Shown: piece by piece, positions 7,817-16,232 of the stretch
Layout of the letters: the number at the start of each line of letters is the position of its first letter
Position numbering within the stretch: the stretch's first letter is position 1
Virus record (IMG/VR): IMGVR_UViG_3300030103_003268
Span: 30,477 to 94,476 of that record
Reading direction: 5' to 3' (one strand)
From: a virus
DNA length: 64,000 nt
Made by a program: the position numbers and the translations under genes
The notes under the pieces: generated by a model
Seen by the model: only the letters and a program-made list of their open reading frames with translations
The model's database searches: none
Told to the model about the DNA's origin: nothing

Positions 7817-8710
7817 ATGAAAGTAGTTTATGGACATACAGATTCTATCTATGTGCAGATAGATTCGGTGGAACAAGCACAAAAATCAATTAAAAAGATT
7901 GAGGCAAAAGTGCGTGAGAGTTTTCCTAATGTAATGGGATTAGACAATCATCCTGTTGTTCTTGAGTTTGAGAAGTATTATTCGGCATTGGGTGTAGGAA
8001 CAACCAAAAACAGAAATGCAGGTTTAGTATCTTGGGAAGATGGAGAATGGTTAGAAAAGCCAAAGTTTAGCATGACTGGCTTTACGGCAAAGCGAGTTAG
8101 TGAAACAAAATTAGCAAAGAGAGTTCAAACTAATACTCTTAAAATGTGGGTTGAAGGTAAAACACAAGCAGAAATTGTGCAATACTTACACAGAGAATAT
8201 ACAACCGTTCTTGATGGGCAGATTAGCATAATGCCTCTTATTAAAAGAAGTCGTCTAAGGAAAAATCGTTTCACAGTAAAATGCCCTGAATGTAAAACAC
8301 AGTATCATTTGCGTGATTGTGTTCATTTAAAGCATGAAGTTTGTGAAAAGTGCGCTACTCCAACAAAACAATTTACTACTCTTGAGGGAAAGAAGCCGAC
8401 AATTGGTTCAGGTATTGCTGGCGTTTTATATGCTTGGGAAAAGAAAGATGCTAATTTTGATGACTCTTATATTTACTTAAAAGTAAAGGGTGTAAATGAT
8501 TTTTATACGCATCCTTTAACGCATGAAAGGCGAGAAGTTGAATACATATCAGGCACAACCGCTAAGGATTTAGGCAGTTGTAGAGCAGACTTAGCCTTCT
8601 ATTCGCAACAGGTTATCAAGAAGGCGGAACCCATTTTCAAGGCTATGGGATGGGACACATCGGCCATACGCACAGGAAAAATACAGTCAAGCCTTGACGA
8701 ATGGTGGTGA
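7817..8710 (+). CDS. polB2: DNA polymerase B, C-terminal piece: motif C, thumb, PIP box (split gene)
   Basis: 297 residues beginning MKVVYGHTDSIYV, so motif C is at residues 5-10. The first Asp of the usual Y-x-D-T-D-S is His, while the second, catalytic Asp (D9) is kept. The thumb follows, with a cysteine cluster near residues 155-182 (CPEC...CEKC) that looks like a small zinc ribbon. The C-terminus QSSLDEWW is a textbook PIP box for the sliding clamp. The piece must pair with the product of 4992-6680 to form an active enzyme; no intein residues are present at either edge, so assembly would be non-covalent. Confidence 0.93.
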   Translation: MKVVYGHTDSIYVQIDSVEQAQKSIKKIEAKVRESFPNVMGLDNHPVVLEFEKYYSALGVGTTKNRNAGLVSWEDGEWLEKPKFSMTGFTAKRVSETKLAKRVQTNTLKMWVEGKTQAEIVQYLHREYTTVLDGQISIMPLIKRSRLRKNRFTVKCPECKTQYHLRDCVHLKHEVCEKCATPTKQFTTLEGKKPTIGSGIAGVLYAWEKKDANFDDSYIYLKVKGVNDFYTHPLTHERREVEYISGTTAKDLGSCRADLAFYSQQVIKKAEPIFKAMGWDTSAIRTGKIQSSLDEWW

Positions 8711-8714
8711 AAAT

Positions 8715-9626
8715 ATGAACACAGATGAAAAATACGAAGCAAGAATTAACTCAATGAGGCCATTTACCTATGATTGGAAAGCAGAAGATTATGACGACCC
8801 TTCAAAACCAATTCTAAAAATTAGCAAGTCTTCTCTTGTTGGTGCGTTTGCTTGGTGCAATAAAAAATATGAATTTTCATATATTCAAAGATTGCCTCAA
8901 GACCAAACAGAAGCCATGAGAAAGGGAACAATTCTTCACAATAACCGTGAAGAATTTTTTAATGTGTTTGATATTAAGAAAGCCGAAAGTATGAATAATA
9001 CTGAAGTGCTTGAGTATTGCACATCACTTATGCCTATTGATGATTATTTTGATATTTCCTTGACTGTTGCTGCATTTGAAGCACAACGGTTTATAGAAGC
9101 AAGAAGTGAAGGAAGAGTTGATGAATACTTACCTGTTATTAACGAGCGAATGTTTGATTGTGAAATTACTGTTCCTCAAAATGTAAGTAAGAAATATCCT
9201 TTACAAAGGGATTATGTTGTGAGACTTCAAGGGATTATTGACCGTGTGTTTATTGAAAACGGCAAATTGATTCCGTTTGAATATAAAACAGGCGGTTGGA
9301 AAGACTCAAAGTATAGCAGTATGCGTCAAGAGATGGCTTTCTATCAAGTGATGATTGAAAATGCTCCCGAAGAAGTGCTTGAAAAACACGGCCTAACAAA
9401 AGACATGGAAGTATCTCATTGGGGTTGGTATTATCCAGCCGCTAATCACATCACTGTTGAACCAGTTAAAAAGCGGTCAATGACTGCACTTTGGGATAAT
9501 ATTGCTAAGTTGATTTACACTTATGAACAAGGGGAATTTCCCACTAGTTTCTGGAGACAAACCTGTTCTAATTGGTGTTCCTTTTATGGTATTTGTCCTG
9601 CGGCACAAGAGGATGCGTGGTTATAA
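8715..9626 (+). CDS. Cas4/RecB-like PD-(D/E)xK nuclease with Fe-S cysteines
   Basis: 303 residues. ATG 8715 follows GGTGGTGAAAAT and is preferred to an in-frame TTG at 8694 inside the polymerase gene. Nuclease motifs are GIIDRVF and FEYKTGG, with a later QEMAFYQVMI helix. One Cys near residue 48 (AFAWCNKKY) and three near 283-295 (CSNWCSFYGIC) give the four-cysteine arrangement of Cas4/AddB-type iron-sulphur nucleases. Such enzymes process DNA ends with 5'-3' polarity. No CRISPR locus is present, so a role in replication, recombination or end processing is more likely than adaptation. Confidence 0.85.
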   Translation: MNTDEKYEARINSMRPFTYDWKAEDYDDPSKPILKISKSSLVGAFAWCNKKYEFSYIQRLPQDQTEAMRKGTILHNNREEFFNVFDIKKAESMNNTEVLEYCTSLMPIDDYFDISLTVAAFEAQRFIEARSEGRVDEYLPVINERMFDCEITVPQNVSKKYPLQRDYVVRLQGIIDRVFIENGKLIPFEYKTGGWKDSKYSSMRQEMAFYQVMIENAPEEVLEKHGLTKDMEVSHWGWYYPAANHITVEPVKKRSMTALWDNIAKLIYTYEQGEFPTSFWRQTCSNWCSFYGICPAAQEDAWL

Positions 9627-9997
9627 TGAAAGATTTAATTGAAAAGAAAGTGCTTGGAAGAAATTGGACATTCAATGAGATTTCTAATCTCAATGATACA
9701 GTAGCCAATCTATCGCAAGATATTTATTCAGAAATGTCTATTATTGAGAAATTTAAATTGGTTCAGGACTTAAGAATCAAAGACGATTATGTAGGAGCAT
9801 ATTTTGAAGATGTGCTTAAATTAACAGTAATGACAGTCTTAAATGGCGAAATTGCTATGACAATCAAACAACTGCTCAATGGAGCAACAATTAATTTTGG
9901 AGGTAATACAAATGAAATTTCCGAGGGAAGTATGGGCGGGAAGCCACATCAAGAACGCCCCACAAATGAAAAGAAAAGTCGTCTTAGCGAGGAATGA
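9626..9997 (+). CDS. Hypothetical 123-residue protein
   Basis: ATG 9626 overlaps the nuclease stop by one base (TAATG). The protein is mostly helical (KFKLVQDLRIKDDYVGAYFEDVLKLTVMTVLNG) with a polar C-terminal tail rich in Gly, Glu and Lys. Its last 86 bases overlap the primase gene in another frame, unusually long for this compact operon. There are no motifs I recognise. Position before the primase suggests a replication accessory role; that is inference. Confidence 0.65.
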   Translation: MKDLIEKKVLGRNWTFNEISNLNDTVANLSQDIYSEMSIIEKFKLVQDLRIKDDYVGAYFEDVLKLTVMTVLNGEIAMTIKQLLNGATINFGGNTNEISEGSMGGKPHQERPTNEKKSRLSEE

Positions 9998-10952
9998 CTA
10001 TGCTAACTTTATTAATGCTCAAAATAACAGGACGAATGTATATACTACGGTCTATGATTTCCAGCATTTTTCGGAGAAAGCAAAGGTAGAATCCTCAGTA
10101 ATTATTGATAGAATCTTTCTTGATTTTGATGCACATGAAGATGAATTAGATTTGGCTTGGAGGGATGTTAAAGTGGTAATGCAATTAGTCCATCAAAAAG
10201 ATTATCTACATACGCTTTTCTTTTCAGGTCGTGGTTTTCATCTATTTTTGTTTGGTAAAAAAACAAATAATATGAGAAATGTGCAAACTCTTTTCCGGGA
10301 AATTAAAGCCTATTTATCATCAAAAGTTGGTAGCAAAAATAGCCTTGATGATAGAGTAGGACAAACAACGAGATTACGCCGTATTCCAAATACTGTGAAT
10401 ATGTCATCTTCAGATGAAAATGGTAATCCTTATTATTGCATACCCCTGACACGATTTGACCTTATGTGTGAAGTTGAAGATATTCTTGAAATTGCTAAAG
10501 AGCCACGCCTTATCCCCTTCCAAAAGGGCGGAAAAAATGAGGTCGTGTTTCCCGATGCACCCCCCATTGAGGCGGTAGAAGGCGAAGTATCGGTTCCCGA
10601 TACAGTAGGAAAACTCCCAATGTTGCCTTGTTTGCATAATGCAGTAATGACGGAGAATCCCTCGCATATGGCGAGAGCATACCTTGTTTCTTGGTATCGT
10701 GATTTGCTTTCGGGCTATCGTGATTTGTCTTCAGGACAAGAGAAAATGAAAGTGCTTGACTTAACTGTTGAAGAACTTGAAAGAGTTTTTGCTGATTCTG
10801 ATTCAGTATGGCTTGATTGGGATAAAAATGAAACGAGAAAACATGCAAGATTTACAGTATTCAATAACTACAATACGCCACATTGTGATAAATTAATCAG
10901 CGAAGGATTTTGTGTAGGTAAATGTTGGAGGTATTCAAATGCTAGTAATTGA
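9912..10952 (+). CDS. Archaeo-eukaryotic primase, PriS-like catalytic domain fused to PriL-like Fe-S domain
   Basis: 346 residues. ATG 9912 with TTGGAGGTAATACAA upstream is better than ATG 9879. The catalytic motif is IFLDFDAH (D71, D73) and the nucleotide-binding motif is SGRGFH (105-110). The C-terminal part resembles the PriL iron-sulphur domain: LPCLHNAV, an R-x-x-L-V-S-W-Y-R-D segment, then YNTPHCDKLISEGFCVGKC, giving four Cys. Single-chain PriS-PriL fusions are known from archaeal mobile elements such as the PolpTN2 group. It would prime synthesis for the split polymerase. It overlaps the next gene by 14 bases. Confidence 0.88.
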   Translation: MKFPREVWAGSHIKNAPQMKRKVVLARNDYANFINAQNNRTNVYTTVYDFQHFSEKAKVESSVIIDRIFLDFDAHEDELDLAWRDVKVVMQLVHQKDYLHTLFFSGRGFHLFLFGKKTNNMRNVQTLFREIKAYLSSKVGSKNSLDDRVGQTTRLRRIPNTVNMSSSDENGNPYYCIPLTRFDLMCEVEDILEIAKEPRLIPFQKGGKNEVVFPDAPPIEAVEGEVSVPDTVGKLPMLPCLHNAVMTENPSHMARAYLVSWYRDLLSGYRDLSSGQEKMKVLDLTVEELERVFADSDSVWLDWDKNETRKHARFTVFNNYNTPHCDKLISEGFCVGKCWRYSNASN

Positions 10953-11628
10953 TTCAAGAGAGAAGTCCAAATTGGCTAAACTAGTTATGCAAAAAGCAAA
11001 GGGCTTAAATATACAATACGAACAGCGTTGGATTGAGATAGGCGACTATATCTACGATGATGTTTGTTTTGAAGCAAAATCAACAACCGACTTTTTAGGT
11101 TCAGTAATGACAAAAAGATTATGGACTCAAATTGATAATATGGATAGGCACTATAAAACAAATGTAGTGATTATTCATGGTAGTCTTGATGAAGCAATTA
11201 TTAATGTAGTTGAAAACTCGGAAAGCAAAATGCCCATCGGAACAAGAAGCATCATGCTCAATAATAAATTTCTCGGTGCAATTGGTAGGCTAATTCTTGA
11301 TACAGATGTAAAACCAGTATGGGTTGAAACAGAAGAAGAGGCGGCTTTGATTATTACAGCAGTATGCAAAATGAAACCAATGACAAGAGATGTGATTGCA
11401 CCTCAAGTATTTAAAAGATTAACTACTGATGATTTGCGGCTAGATTTATTGTCTAGTATTAAAGGAGTATCAATTAAGAAGGCAAAAGAACTAATAAAAC
11501 AATTTGGTTCTATTATGGAAATAGGTGAGTGTTCGGAATATGAACTACAAGCCATTGAAGGAATCGGAGAAACCTTAGCCAAAAGAATACTCTCCACATT
11601 AAACTCAGAAGAGAAGGTGAAAATATGA
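10939..11628 (+). CDS. ERCC4-domain structure-specific nuclease with helix-hairpin-helix (XPF/Hef type)
   Basis: 229 residues. The N-terminal nuclease domain has IDSREKS, IGDYIYDDVCFEAKSTTDFLGSV and KRLWTQIDNM. The usual E-R-K-x-x-x-D reads EAKSTTD, so the central Arg of the motif is replaced. Two C-terminal HhH motifs (SIKGVSIKKAKELIKQFGS and AIEGIGETLAKRIL) bind branched DNA. The size matches a minimal archaeal XPF without a helicase domain. Canonical XPF needs PCNA, but no PIP box is visible here. It probably cleaves flaps or stalled forks during viral replication or recombination. Confidence 0.88.
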   Translation: MLVIDSREKSKLAKLVMQKAKGLNIQYEQRWIEIGDYIYDDVCFEAKSTTDFLGSVMTKRLWTQIDNMDRHYKTNVVIIHGSLDEAIINVVENSESKMPIGTRSIMLNNKFLGAIGRLILDTDVKPVWVETEEEAALIITAVCKMKPMTRDVIAPQVFKRLTTDDLRLDLLSSIKGVSIKKAKELIKQFGSIMEIGECSEYELQAIEGIGETLAKRILSTLNSEEKVKI

Positions 11629-13088
11629 ATGAAGAATATAATGAAGAAGAATACATGGAAATATTTGAAACAAACGCAGGTGTTTTCAGCGAAGCCTTGC
11701 CTAAAGTCGTTAGAGACTTTCAATCATCAGCAGTTGAAGTATCACACTACAATGATATTCCTGCTGGTATTAGTTTCTTTAATATCCTTGGCCAAGTAGT
11801 GAAAGATTTTATCACAATTCCTAATGGAAGAAACCATGAAGATACCCGAATCCACTTTTGTTGGGTTCAAACAAGCGGAACTGGCAAATCTACTATGTGG
11901 AACTTTGTTGGGCCAGTGGCAGAAAAAACATTTGCGATGATTAATTCTGCAAACAATCATCCTCCTTTTGTTCGTAATAATCTACCAATGAATCGTATTT
12001 TCAATACATTCGGTGTGACTGATTATACAGATTCAGTTCTTATTGGCGGATATGATAAAGAAGTAGATGATGATGGCGAAATTGAATATCAAAGAAGGCC
12101 AGGAGTTTTAGAAGGAAATGGTCTTGCTCATTGGGATGAATTTGAATATTCAGGTATCTTTAAGCAAAGCCAGCATAAAGAAAACTCAATTGTTTATCTC
12201 AATACTTTGATGAACTCATTAGCGGGCGAATCTTGGATTATTTCTAAGGCTTTGACTTCTTTTGGTGGCATGATTATGGAATGTTTTTGTGAGCGTTCAG
12301 TATTGGCTATGACTTATCCACCTAGTAATCTTAATGATGTAATGGCTGAAAAGGGTGTTCTTCAAAGAATGCTTTTGTATGTTTGGGAAGTTCCTGAGTT
12401 TATTCAACACAAGATGCGTCTTGAACAAATTGAGAAAGCAGGAACCGTTGAAGAAGTTAATCAACCAATTGATAAATATGCGAATGCTTTGTATAAGATT
12501 TATGAATTAACCCGTGAAAGATTCAATCAAGTCGGTGGCGACCCACTTAAAACTATGAAATATACTCAAGACTTTAATCAAGTTCTAAGACTTGAATACG
12601 AAAGTATGCGTATGTATCTTCAAAACACCCGACCCGATGTTGCTAAAATTGCGGGTAATTTTACCACCCGTTTGATGAAGATTCTGTATAAAATGTCTGT
12701 TCTTTGTAGTGTTGCATCTGCTCCTTCAATTAAAGATAAAGACCAACAATTCATTGTTACTGGGCATAATGTCCGTCAAGCAGCAACAATTGTCCGACAG
12801 TGTTATATGACATTGGTTGATTGGCTAGAGCGAAGCCTACGAGCGAAGCGCAAGAGCATAGCCGAAAACTCGCTTGAATCAGTCTTTATGGATATTTATA
12901 ACAAAATGAAGAAAGATGACGATGGTTTCGTCAATAAGACTACTCTCTTAACAGAAGTCCGAACAAAGGCTAAAAAATCAAGAGCGCAAGTGTATAGACA
13001 CTTTGATGTTATTAGACACAAGTTTGAAGAACAAAAAGGGCCAAGCAATAGGACTTACATTAAGTTGATAAGGAGTGATGAAGAATGA
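11625..13088 (+). CDS. P-loop ATPase, probable replicative helicase
   Basis: 487 residues. The Walker A motif is SGTGKST (84-90) after the strand IHFCWVQT, Walker B is probably GLAHWDEFEY (about 166-175), and VLAMTYPPSN may be the sensor strand. The C-terminal ~65 residues (VFMDIYNKMKKDDDGFVNKTTLLTEVRTKAKKSRAQVYRHFDVI) look like a winged helix, as in MCM or primase-helicase proteins. No other helicase is encoded in the window, and the gene lies between primase/nuclease genes and an exonuclease, so a replicative helicase role is inferred. The precise superfamily is not settled from motifs alone. Start and stop overlap both neighbours by 4 bases. Confidence 0.65.
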   Translation: MNEEYNEEEYMEIFETNAGVFSEALPKVVRDFQSSAVEVSHYNDIPAGISFFNILGQVVKDFITIPNGRNHEDTRIHFCWVQTSGTGKSTMWNFVGPVAEKTFAMINSANNHPPFVRNNLPMNRIFNTFGVTDYTDSVLIGGYDKEVDDDGEIEYQRRPGVLEGNGLAHWDEFEYSGIFKQSQHKENSIVYLNTLMNSLAGESWIISKALTSFGGMIMECFCERSVLAMTYPPSNLNDVMAEKGVLQRMLLYVWEVPEFIQHKMRLEQIEKAGTVEEVNQPIDKYANALYKIYELTRERFNQVGGDPLKTMKYTQDFNQVLRLEYESMRMYLQNTRPDVAKIAGNFTTRLMKILYKMSVLCSVASAPSIKDKDQQFIVTGHNVRQAATIVRQCYMTLVDWLERSLRAKRKSIAENSLESVFMDIYNKMKKDDDGFVNKTTLLTEVRTKAKKSRAQVYRHFDVIRHKFEEQKGPSNRTYIKLIRSDEE

Positions 13089-13312
13089 AGTGGGAAAACA
13101 CATACCTAGTGTTTCAAGTTGAAAAGGGGCCAAAAGTGATTATTGATACTCTAAACACTTATGGCGACGATGGATGGGAATGTTGTTCGCAACTAATTGT
13201 TGCGAATAAGCAAATCGTGTGCTTTTTAAAGCGACGAACCGATACTGACGAGGAACCAAAGGTGAACAAGGAAGAAGAAAAGATTAGCAAACTTTGGTCT
13301 AACGGTGAATGA
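13085..13312 (+). CDS. DUF4177-like small protein
   Basis: 75 residues. The pattern YLVFQVEKGPKVIIDTLNTYGDDGWECCSQLIVANKQIVCFLKR matches the plan of DUF4177 proteins: a strand, then L-N-x-x-G-x-x-G-W-E, then a strand ending in F-L-K-R. A charged tail follows. The start overlaps the helicase stop (ATGA). DUF4177 proteins are small and of unknown function, common in phages. The N-terminus MKWENTYLV superficially resembles the late-gene tag but belongs to the domain's first strand. Confidence 0.65.
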   Translation: MKWENTYLVFQVEKGPKVIIDTLNTYGDDGWECCSQLIVANKQIVCFLKRRTDTDEEPKVNKEEEKISKLWSNGE

Positions 13313-13313
13313 T

Positions 13314-13907
13314 ATGTCTGTATTGGCTATTGATTTGGAAACCAAAAATATGTCGTATGACATTGGTGGTTTCGGTAATACGCATATGTTTCAAGTTTCA
13401 ACCGTAGCAACATGGGATGGAAATAATGGAACGGTTTATGTTGATGAACCTGTTGAATCGTTTGCTAAGTCGGGCCATACCGTAAAGTCCCTATCCGAAC
13501 TTAAATATGATTTAGATAATCATTTTCAAAAGGGAGGACTATTGTTAGGGCACAATATTAAAGGGTTTGATTTGCCTGTTCTTAGAGATGCGATGGATAT
13601 TTATTGCATTAATAAGTATATCAAAGAAGAGCAATTTATTGATACTTCAAGAATCCTGTTAAAAGAACACGGTGAAAGATTTCAACTAAAAAATCTAGTT
13701 AAATGCACCATGAATGATGCTAAATTAATGGAAAGTGCTGATGCACCTAAATTATGGAAGATGGGTCAATATGATGATGTAGTTGAGTATTGTATGAAAG
13801 ATACTCAATTAGTCTATGACCTTTGGAAATACGGACAAGATAACGGTATTGTTAAAGCCTTTTCCTTAGAAAAGGGAGAACATAAAGAATTAGAGGTGAT
13901 GTGGTAA
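13314..13907 (+). CDS. DEDD-family 3'-5' exonuclease (PolB/RNase D-like)
   Basis: 197 residues from ATG 13314 (a GTG at 13305 overlaps the previous gene). ExoI is AIDLETKN, ExoII GHNIKGFDLPVLRD, ExoIII VVEYCMKDTQLVYDL with the Y-x-x-x-D form, so this is a DEDDy enzyme. Its motifs are more canonical than those in the polymerase N-piece, whose ExoII lacks Asn. It could back up proofreading, trim DNA ends or degrade nucleic acid. No membrane or zinc segments are present. The stop overlaps the next start by one base. Confidence 0.88.
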   Translation: MSVLAIDLETKNMSYDIGGFGNTHMFQVSTVATWDGNNGTVYVDEPVESFAKSGHTVKSLSELKYDLDNHFQKGGLLLGHNIKGFDLPVLRDAMDIYCINKYIKEEQFIDTSRILLKEHGERFQLKNLVKCTMNDAKLMESADAPKLWKMGQYDDVVEYCMKDTQLVYDLWKYGQDNGIVKAFSLEKGEHKELEVMW

Positions 13908-14053
13908 TGACGACATGGGAATGGATTGGTTTATTCTTTTTCATCAGCGTTTTAATGCTTCTATTCTTTGCCGCTTTCGGTGGAACAAATATCACCGATG
14001 AAAGCGTTGAAGAATACATGAAGCGGCTGATGGGCGAAGATAGCCAAAAGTGA
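13907..14053 (+). CDS. Small membrane protein (48 residues)
   Basis: MTTWEWIGLFFFISVLMLLFFAAFGG is one transmembrane helix starting at the N-terminus, followed by a soluble acidic/basic tail (ITDESVEEYMKRLMGEDSQK). A GAGGTGATGTG ribosome-binding site lies within the end of the exonuclease gene, and the start overlaps its stop (TAATG). No family recognised. It is one of two very small genes closing the early operon. Confidence 0.65.
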   Translation: MTTWEWIGLFFFISVLMLLFFAAFGGTNITDESVEEYMKRLMGEDSQK

Positions 14054-14057
14054 TGAT

Positions 14058-14201
14058 ATGGGATTGAAGCAAGAATGTTTCTACTGTAAAGAAAAAACAG
14101 TAGCAAGACGATTACTTGGCTTTTATGTCGGTTCTACTGAACAGACAAAGTTATGGGAATGCCGAGCCTGTAATGCCATTTGGTCGGAAAAAACAAATTG
14201 A
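14058..14201 (+). CDS. Small zinc-ribbon protein (47 residues)
   Basis: Contains CFYC near residues 7-10 and CRAC near 35-38, the paired CxxC knuckles of a zinc ribbon, with aromatic spacing typical of short viral zinc ribbons. ATG 14058 is 5 bases after the previous stop. The TGA (14199-14201) touches the stem of the operon terminator. Function unknown; nucleic-acid or protein binding is likely. Confidence 0.65.
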   Translation: MGLKQECFYCKEKTVARRLLGFYVGSTEQTKLWECRACNAIWSEKTN

Positions 14202-14232
14202 GGGGGAGCGTATGCTCCCTCTCTTTTTTTTT
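14201..14232 (+). terminator. Hairpin plus T-tract terminator of the replication operon
   Basis: AGGGGGAGC (14201-14209), loop GTAT, GCTCCCTCT (14214-14222) form a 9-bp stem with one G-T pair, followed by C and about nine T. It begins on the last base of the final early gene. The shape is that of a bacterial intrinsic terminator, although archaeal RNA polymerase also stops at T-tracts alone. It separates convergent operons. Confidence 0.8.
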
Positions 14233-14374
14233 GGTTTTTCAACTTTTGTGAATTTTTTAAAAATTCATTAATCCTATTTTTTGTTCGTCCAAATGACGAG
14301 GTTTTGCTCTGGTTCAATTGCGAACCAAGTTATAACAAACCCAAATACAAAACTTAGTAGAAATAAATAAAATA
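14233..14374. other. Convergent intergenic region
   Basis: No gene is supported here. It holds an AT-rich near-palindrome (14250-14266) and a 6-bp hairpin TGGTTC-AATTGC-GAACCA (14310-14327). On the minus strand there is a T-rich stretch just after the tail-fibre stop (14361-14374) that is a plausible archaeal terminator for the late operon. Confidence 0.5.
14361..14374 (-). terminator. T-rich terminator candidate of the late operon
   Basis: Immediately downstream of the fibre gene stop the minus strand reads GATATTTTATTTATTT, followed about 35 bases on by the 14310-14327 hairpin. Archaeal transcription commonly ends in such T-runs. Confidence 0.4.
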
Positions 14375-16231
14375 TCATGAAATTAACCCAGTAGTTGTTA
14401 AAGCCGTAATTAATGCATCTAACTTAGTTCTAAGATTAGTAATTTCTTGTTCTACATTAGCCAAATAAAGCCCTTGGTCTGAGGTAAATAACCCTGTTGC
14501 CGTAGGGTCTACGAAACCAGCCCCCGCAGTAGGATTAATAGCATTACCTCCTAAAGCACCAACAGATTGCCGAGTAGCGGGAGAAATACCATAAAAACCT
14601 ACATTGGAACCATCATGATTTAAACTACCATCTATTTCAATGTCTCCACCTGAACGAATACTTCCAACAACTAATCTTCCTTGAATATGTCTTCCATTAC
14701 CCGTTATTCCGGTAATGTCGGTTGTAGAAACAATGTTAAAGGCAGAATAATTATTACTGCTACCTACTCCTAGATTATCATGTGCTGTATTGTCTGCATC
14801 TGCCACAGCATCATTTAAAACCCAACCATCCTCTTGAAAGTTATTTTTAAGAAAAACCTCAATATTGTTTGTTGCATTTGCTATTTGTATTTGCAGAACT
14901 GCCCCATCATAAGTAGAGCCTTCTTTGATTCTTACTGCGCTAATACCTACCGTAGAGAAATGACTGGCATGTTCAACACTTATTCCATTTCCATTCCCCG
15001 CACCAAACAAATGACTGGCTGTTAAAATAATACTTTGATGTCTTGAAGAATCGGTATTTCTAATAAAAAATGTTCCTATTCCCCTTTGTTGTTGATTTGC
15101 TGATGAGCCATTACCTGCTCCATTCCACCCATCAATGTGAGCAATAGTGTGATAGCCAGTTGCTATATCGTCTGATAAATCTTGAAATTGGTTATACTGA
15201 ACCCCATCAATTTGTATATCGCCACTAGCCCTAATATTACCAGAAACAGTCAATTTTTCTGAAGGAGCATTTGTGCCAATACCCACATTTCCTGCATCAT
15301 CAATTCTCATTCTTTCTGCTATTCCTGCATTTGCGTTATTAGTTGAAAATACTAAACTTCCATCATTAACTCCATCTGCCTCATTAACTGCGCTAATTCT
15401 TGCACCGACATAAGAAGTAGGGCCGTTAGAATCATAATTTTCTAAATCAATTCTAGCGTAATCAGTTCCCGCTGCGTTTCTTGCCCCTTCTATGCTTAGC
15501 GTTCTTGTTTGTCCCGAATCAACACTTCTTGAAATTGCTGTATCACCTTTCACTTCTAATTTGGCTGTGGGTGCTGTTGCCCCAATACCTACTCTTGAAG
15601 ATGAACCATCTACTCTCATTACTTCTGTTGATGCTCCGCCATCATTTGCTTTAAAAATAATATCCTTATCTTGCTCTAAAGCCTCAATTTCAATATCTCC
15701 AGCGTTGCTTTGAATTGTTAAACCCTCAGTATAGCCAGAATTGTCTCTACCAATGCTTAAACTGTTTTCAGTTTTATTAACAGTAAGATATTGAATACCT
15801 ACATTCGCAGTTCCGTTATGGGTAATAACCGCAATAATAGTGTCTCCTGCCGTATATTCAGGAACTTTATCAGCCGCAGTAGGGTTTCTTAAAACAACCG
15901 TTGATGTATCGGGAGTTGAGCCATTACTATCTTCATCACTTTCAATTGGGGCAACTAGTAAATGATAACCATTTGTATGTGTTGAACTTAAGGTCAAATT
16001 ATTAGCCCCAAGAACAGATAACTTTCTACCATCACGAAAAACAACTCCTGCGCTTACATCAATTTGTGTTGCGCTATCAACAGTAATGTTAAAACCACTA
16101 ATTGCATAGTTTTGACCTAAACCATGTGATAGTGCTTTAACTATCCCAGTATGGGGAAAATCTACACCATCTTCAATTTGATTTGGTGTTCCATGTGTGC
16201 TTTGTCCATAAAAGTTCGGATTATTTACCAT
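14375..16231 (-). CDS. Tail fibre / receptor-binding protein
   Basis: 618 residues from the ATG at 16231, with GGAGG 9 bases upstream (an in-frame TTG at 16240 lies too close to that site). The N-terminal part carries an IDVSAGVVFRDGRKLSV segment typical of phage fibres. The middle has two copies of a module ending V-G-I-G-x-x-A-P-x-x-K-L-x-V-x-G, preceded by M-R-[VI]-D, as in fibres with intramolecular-chaperone-type tails. No terminal peptidase domain is obvious; the end is a short coiled coil (LYLANVEQEITNLRTKLDALI). It is the last gene of the late operon and probably the host-recognition fibre. Confidence 0.85.
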   Translation of the reverse strand: MVNNPNFYGQSTHGTPNQIEDGVDFPHTGIVKALSHGLGQNYAISGFNITVDSATQIDVSAGVVFRDGRKLSVLGANNLTLSSTHTNGYHLLVAPIESDEDSNGSTPDTSTVVLRNPTAADKVPEYTAGDTIIAVITHNGTANVGIQYLTVNKTENSLSIGRDNSGYTEGLTIQSNAGDIEIEALEQDKDIIFKANDGGASTEVMRVDGSSSRVGIGATAPTAKLEVKGDTAISRSVDSGQTRTLSIEGARNAAGTDYARIDLENYDSNGPTSYVGARISAVNEADGVNDGSLVFSTNNANAGIAERMRIDDAGNVGIGTNAPSEKLTVSGNIRASGDIQIDGVQYNQFQDLSDDIATGYHTIAHIDGWNGAGNGSSANQQQRGIGTFFIRNTDSSRHQSIILTASHLFGAGNGNGISVEHASHFSTVGISAVRIKEGSTYDGAVLQIQIANATNNIEVFLKNNFQEDGWVLNDAVADADNTAHDNLGVGSSNNYSAFNIVSTTDITGITGNGRHIQGRLVVGSIRSGGDIEIDGSLNHDGSNVGFYGISPATRQSVGALGGNAINPTAGAGFVDPTATGLFTSDQGLYLANVEQEITNLRTKLDALITALTTTGLIS

Positions 16232-16232
16232 A

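Noticed and set aside
8715-9626. Cas4-like nuclease as sign of a CRISPR system
   Set aside because: No repeat array, Cas1 or Cas2 is visible. Viral Cas4-like nucleases are common without CRISPR.
13085-13312. MKWENTYLV start of the DUF4177-like protein as an early-operon tag
   Set aside because: The Ile/Leu-Lys part is missing and the residues belong to the first strand of the domain.
14123-14317. Minus-strand ORF of 64 residues across the convergent region
   Set aside because: It crosses the terminator hairpin and the zinc-ribbon gene, has no ribosome-binding site and a low-complexity composition.
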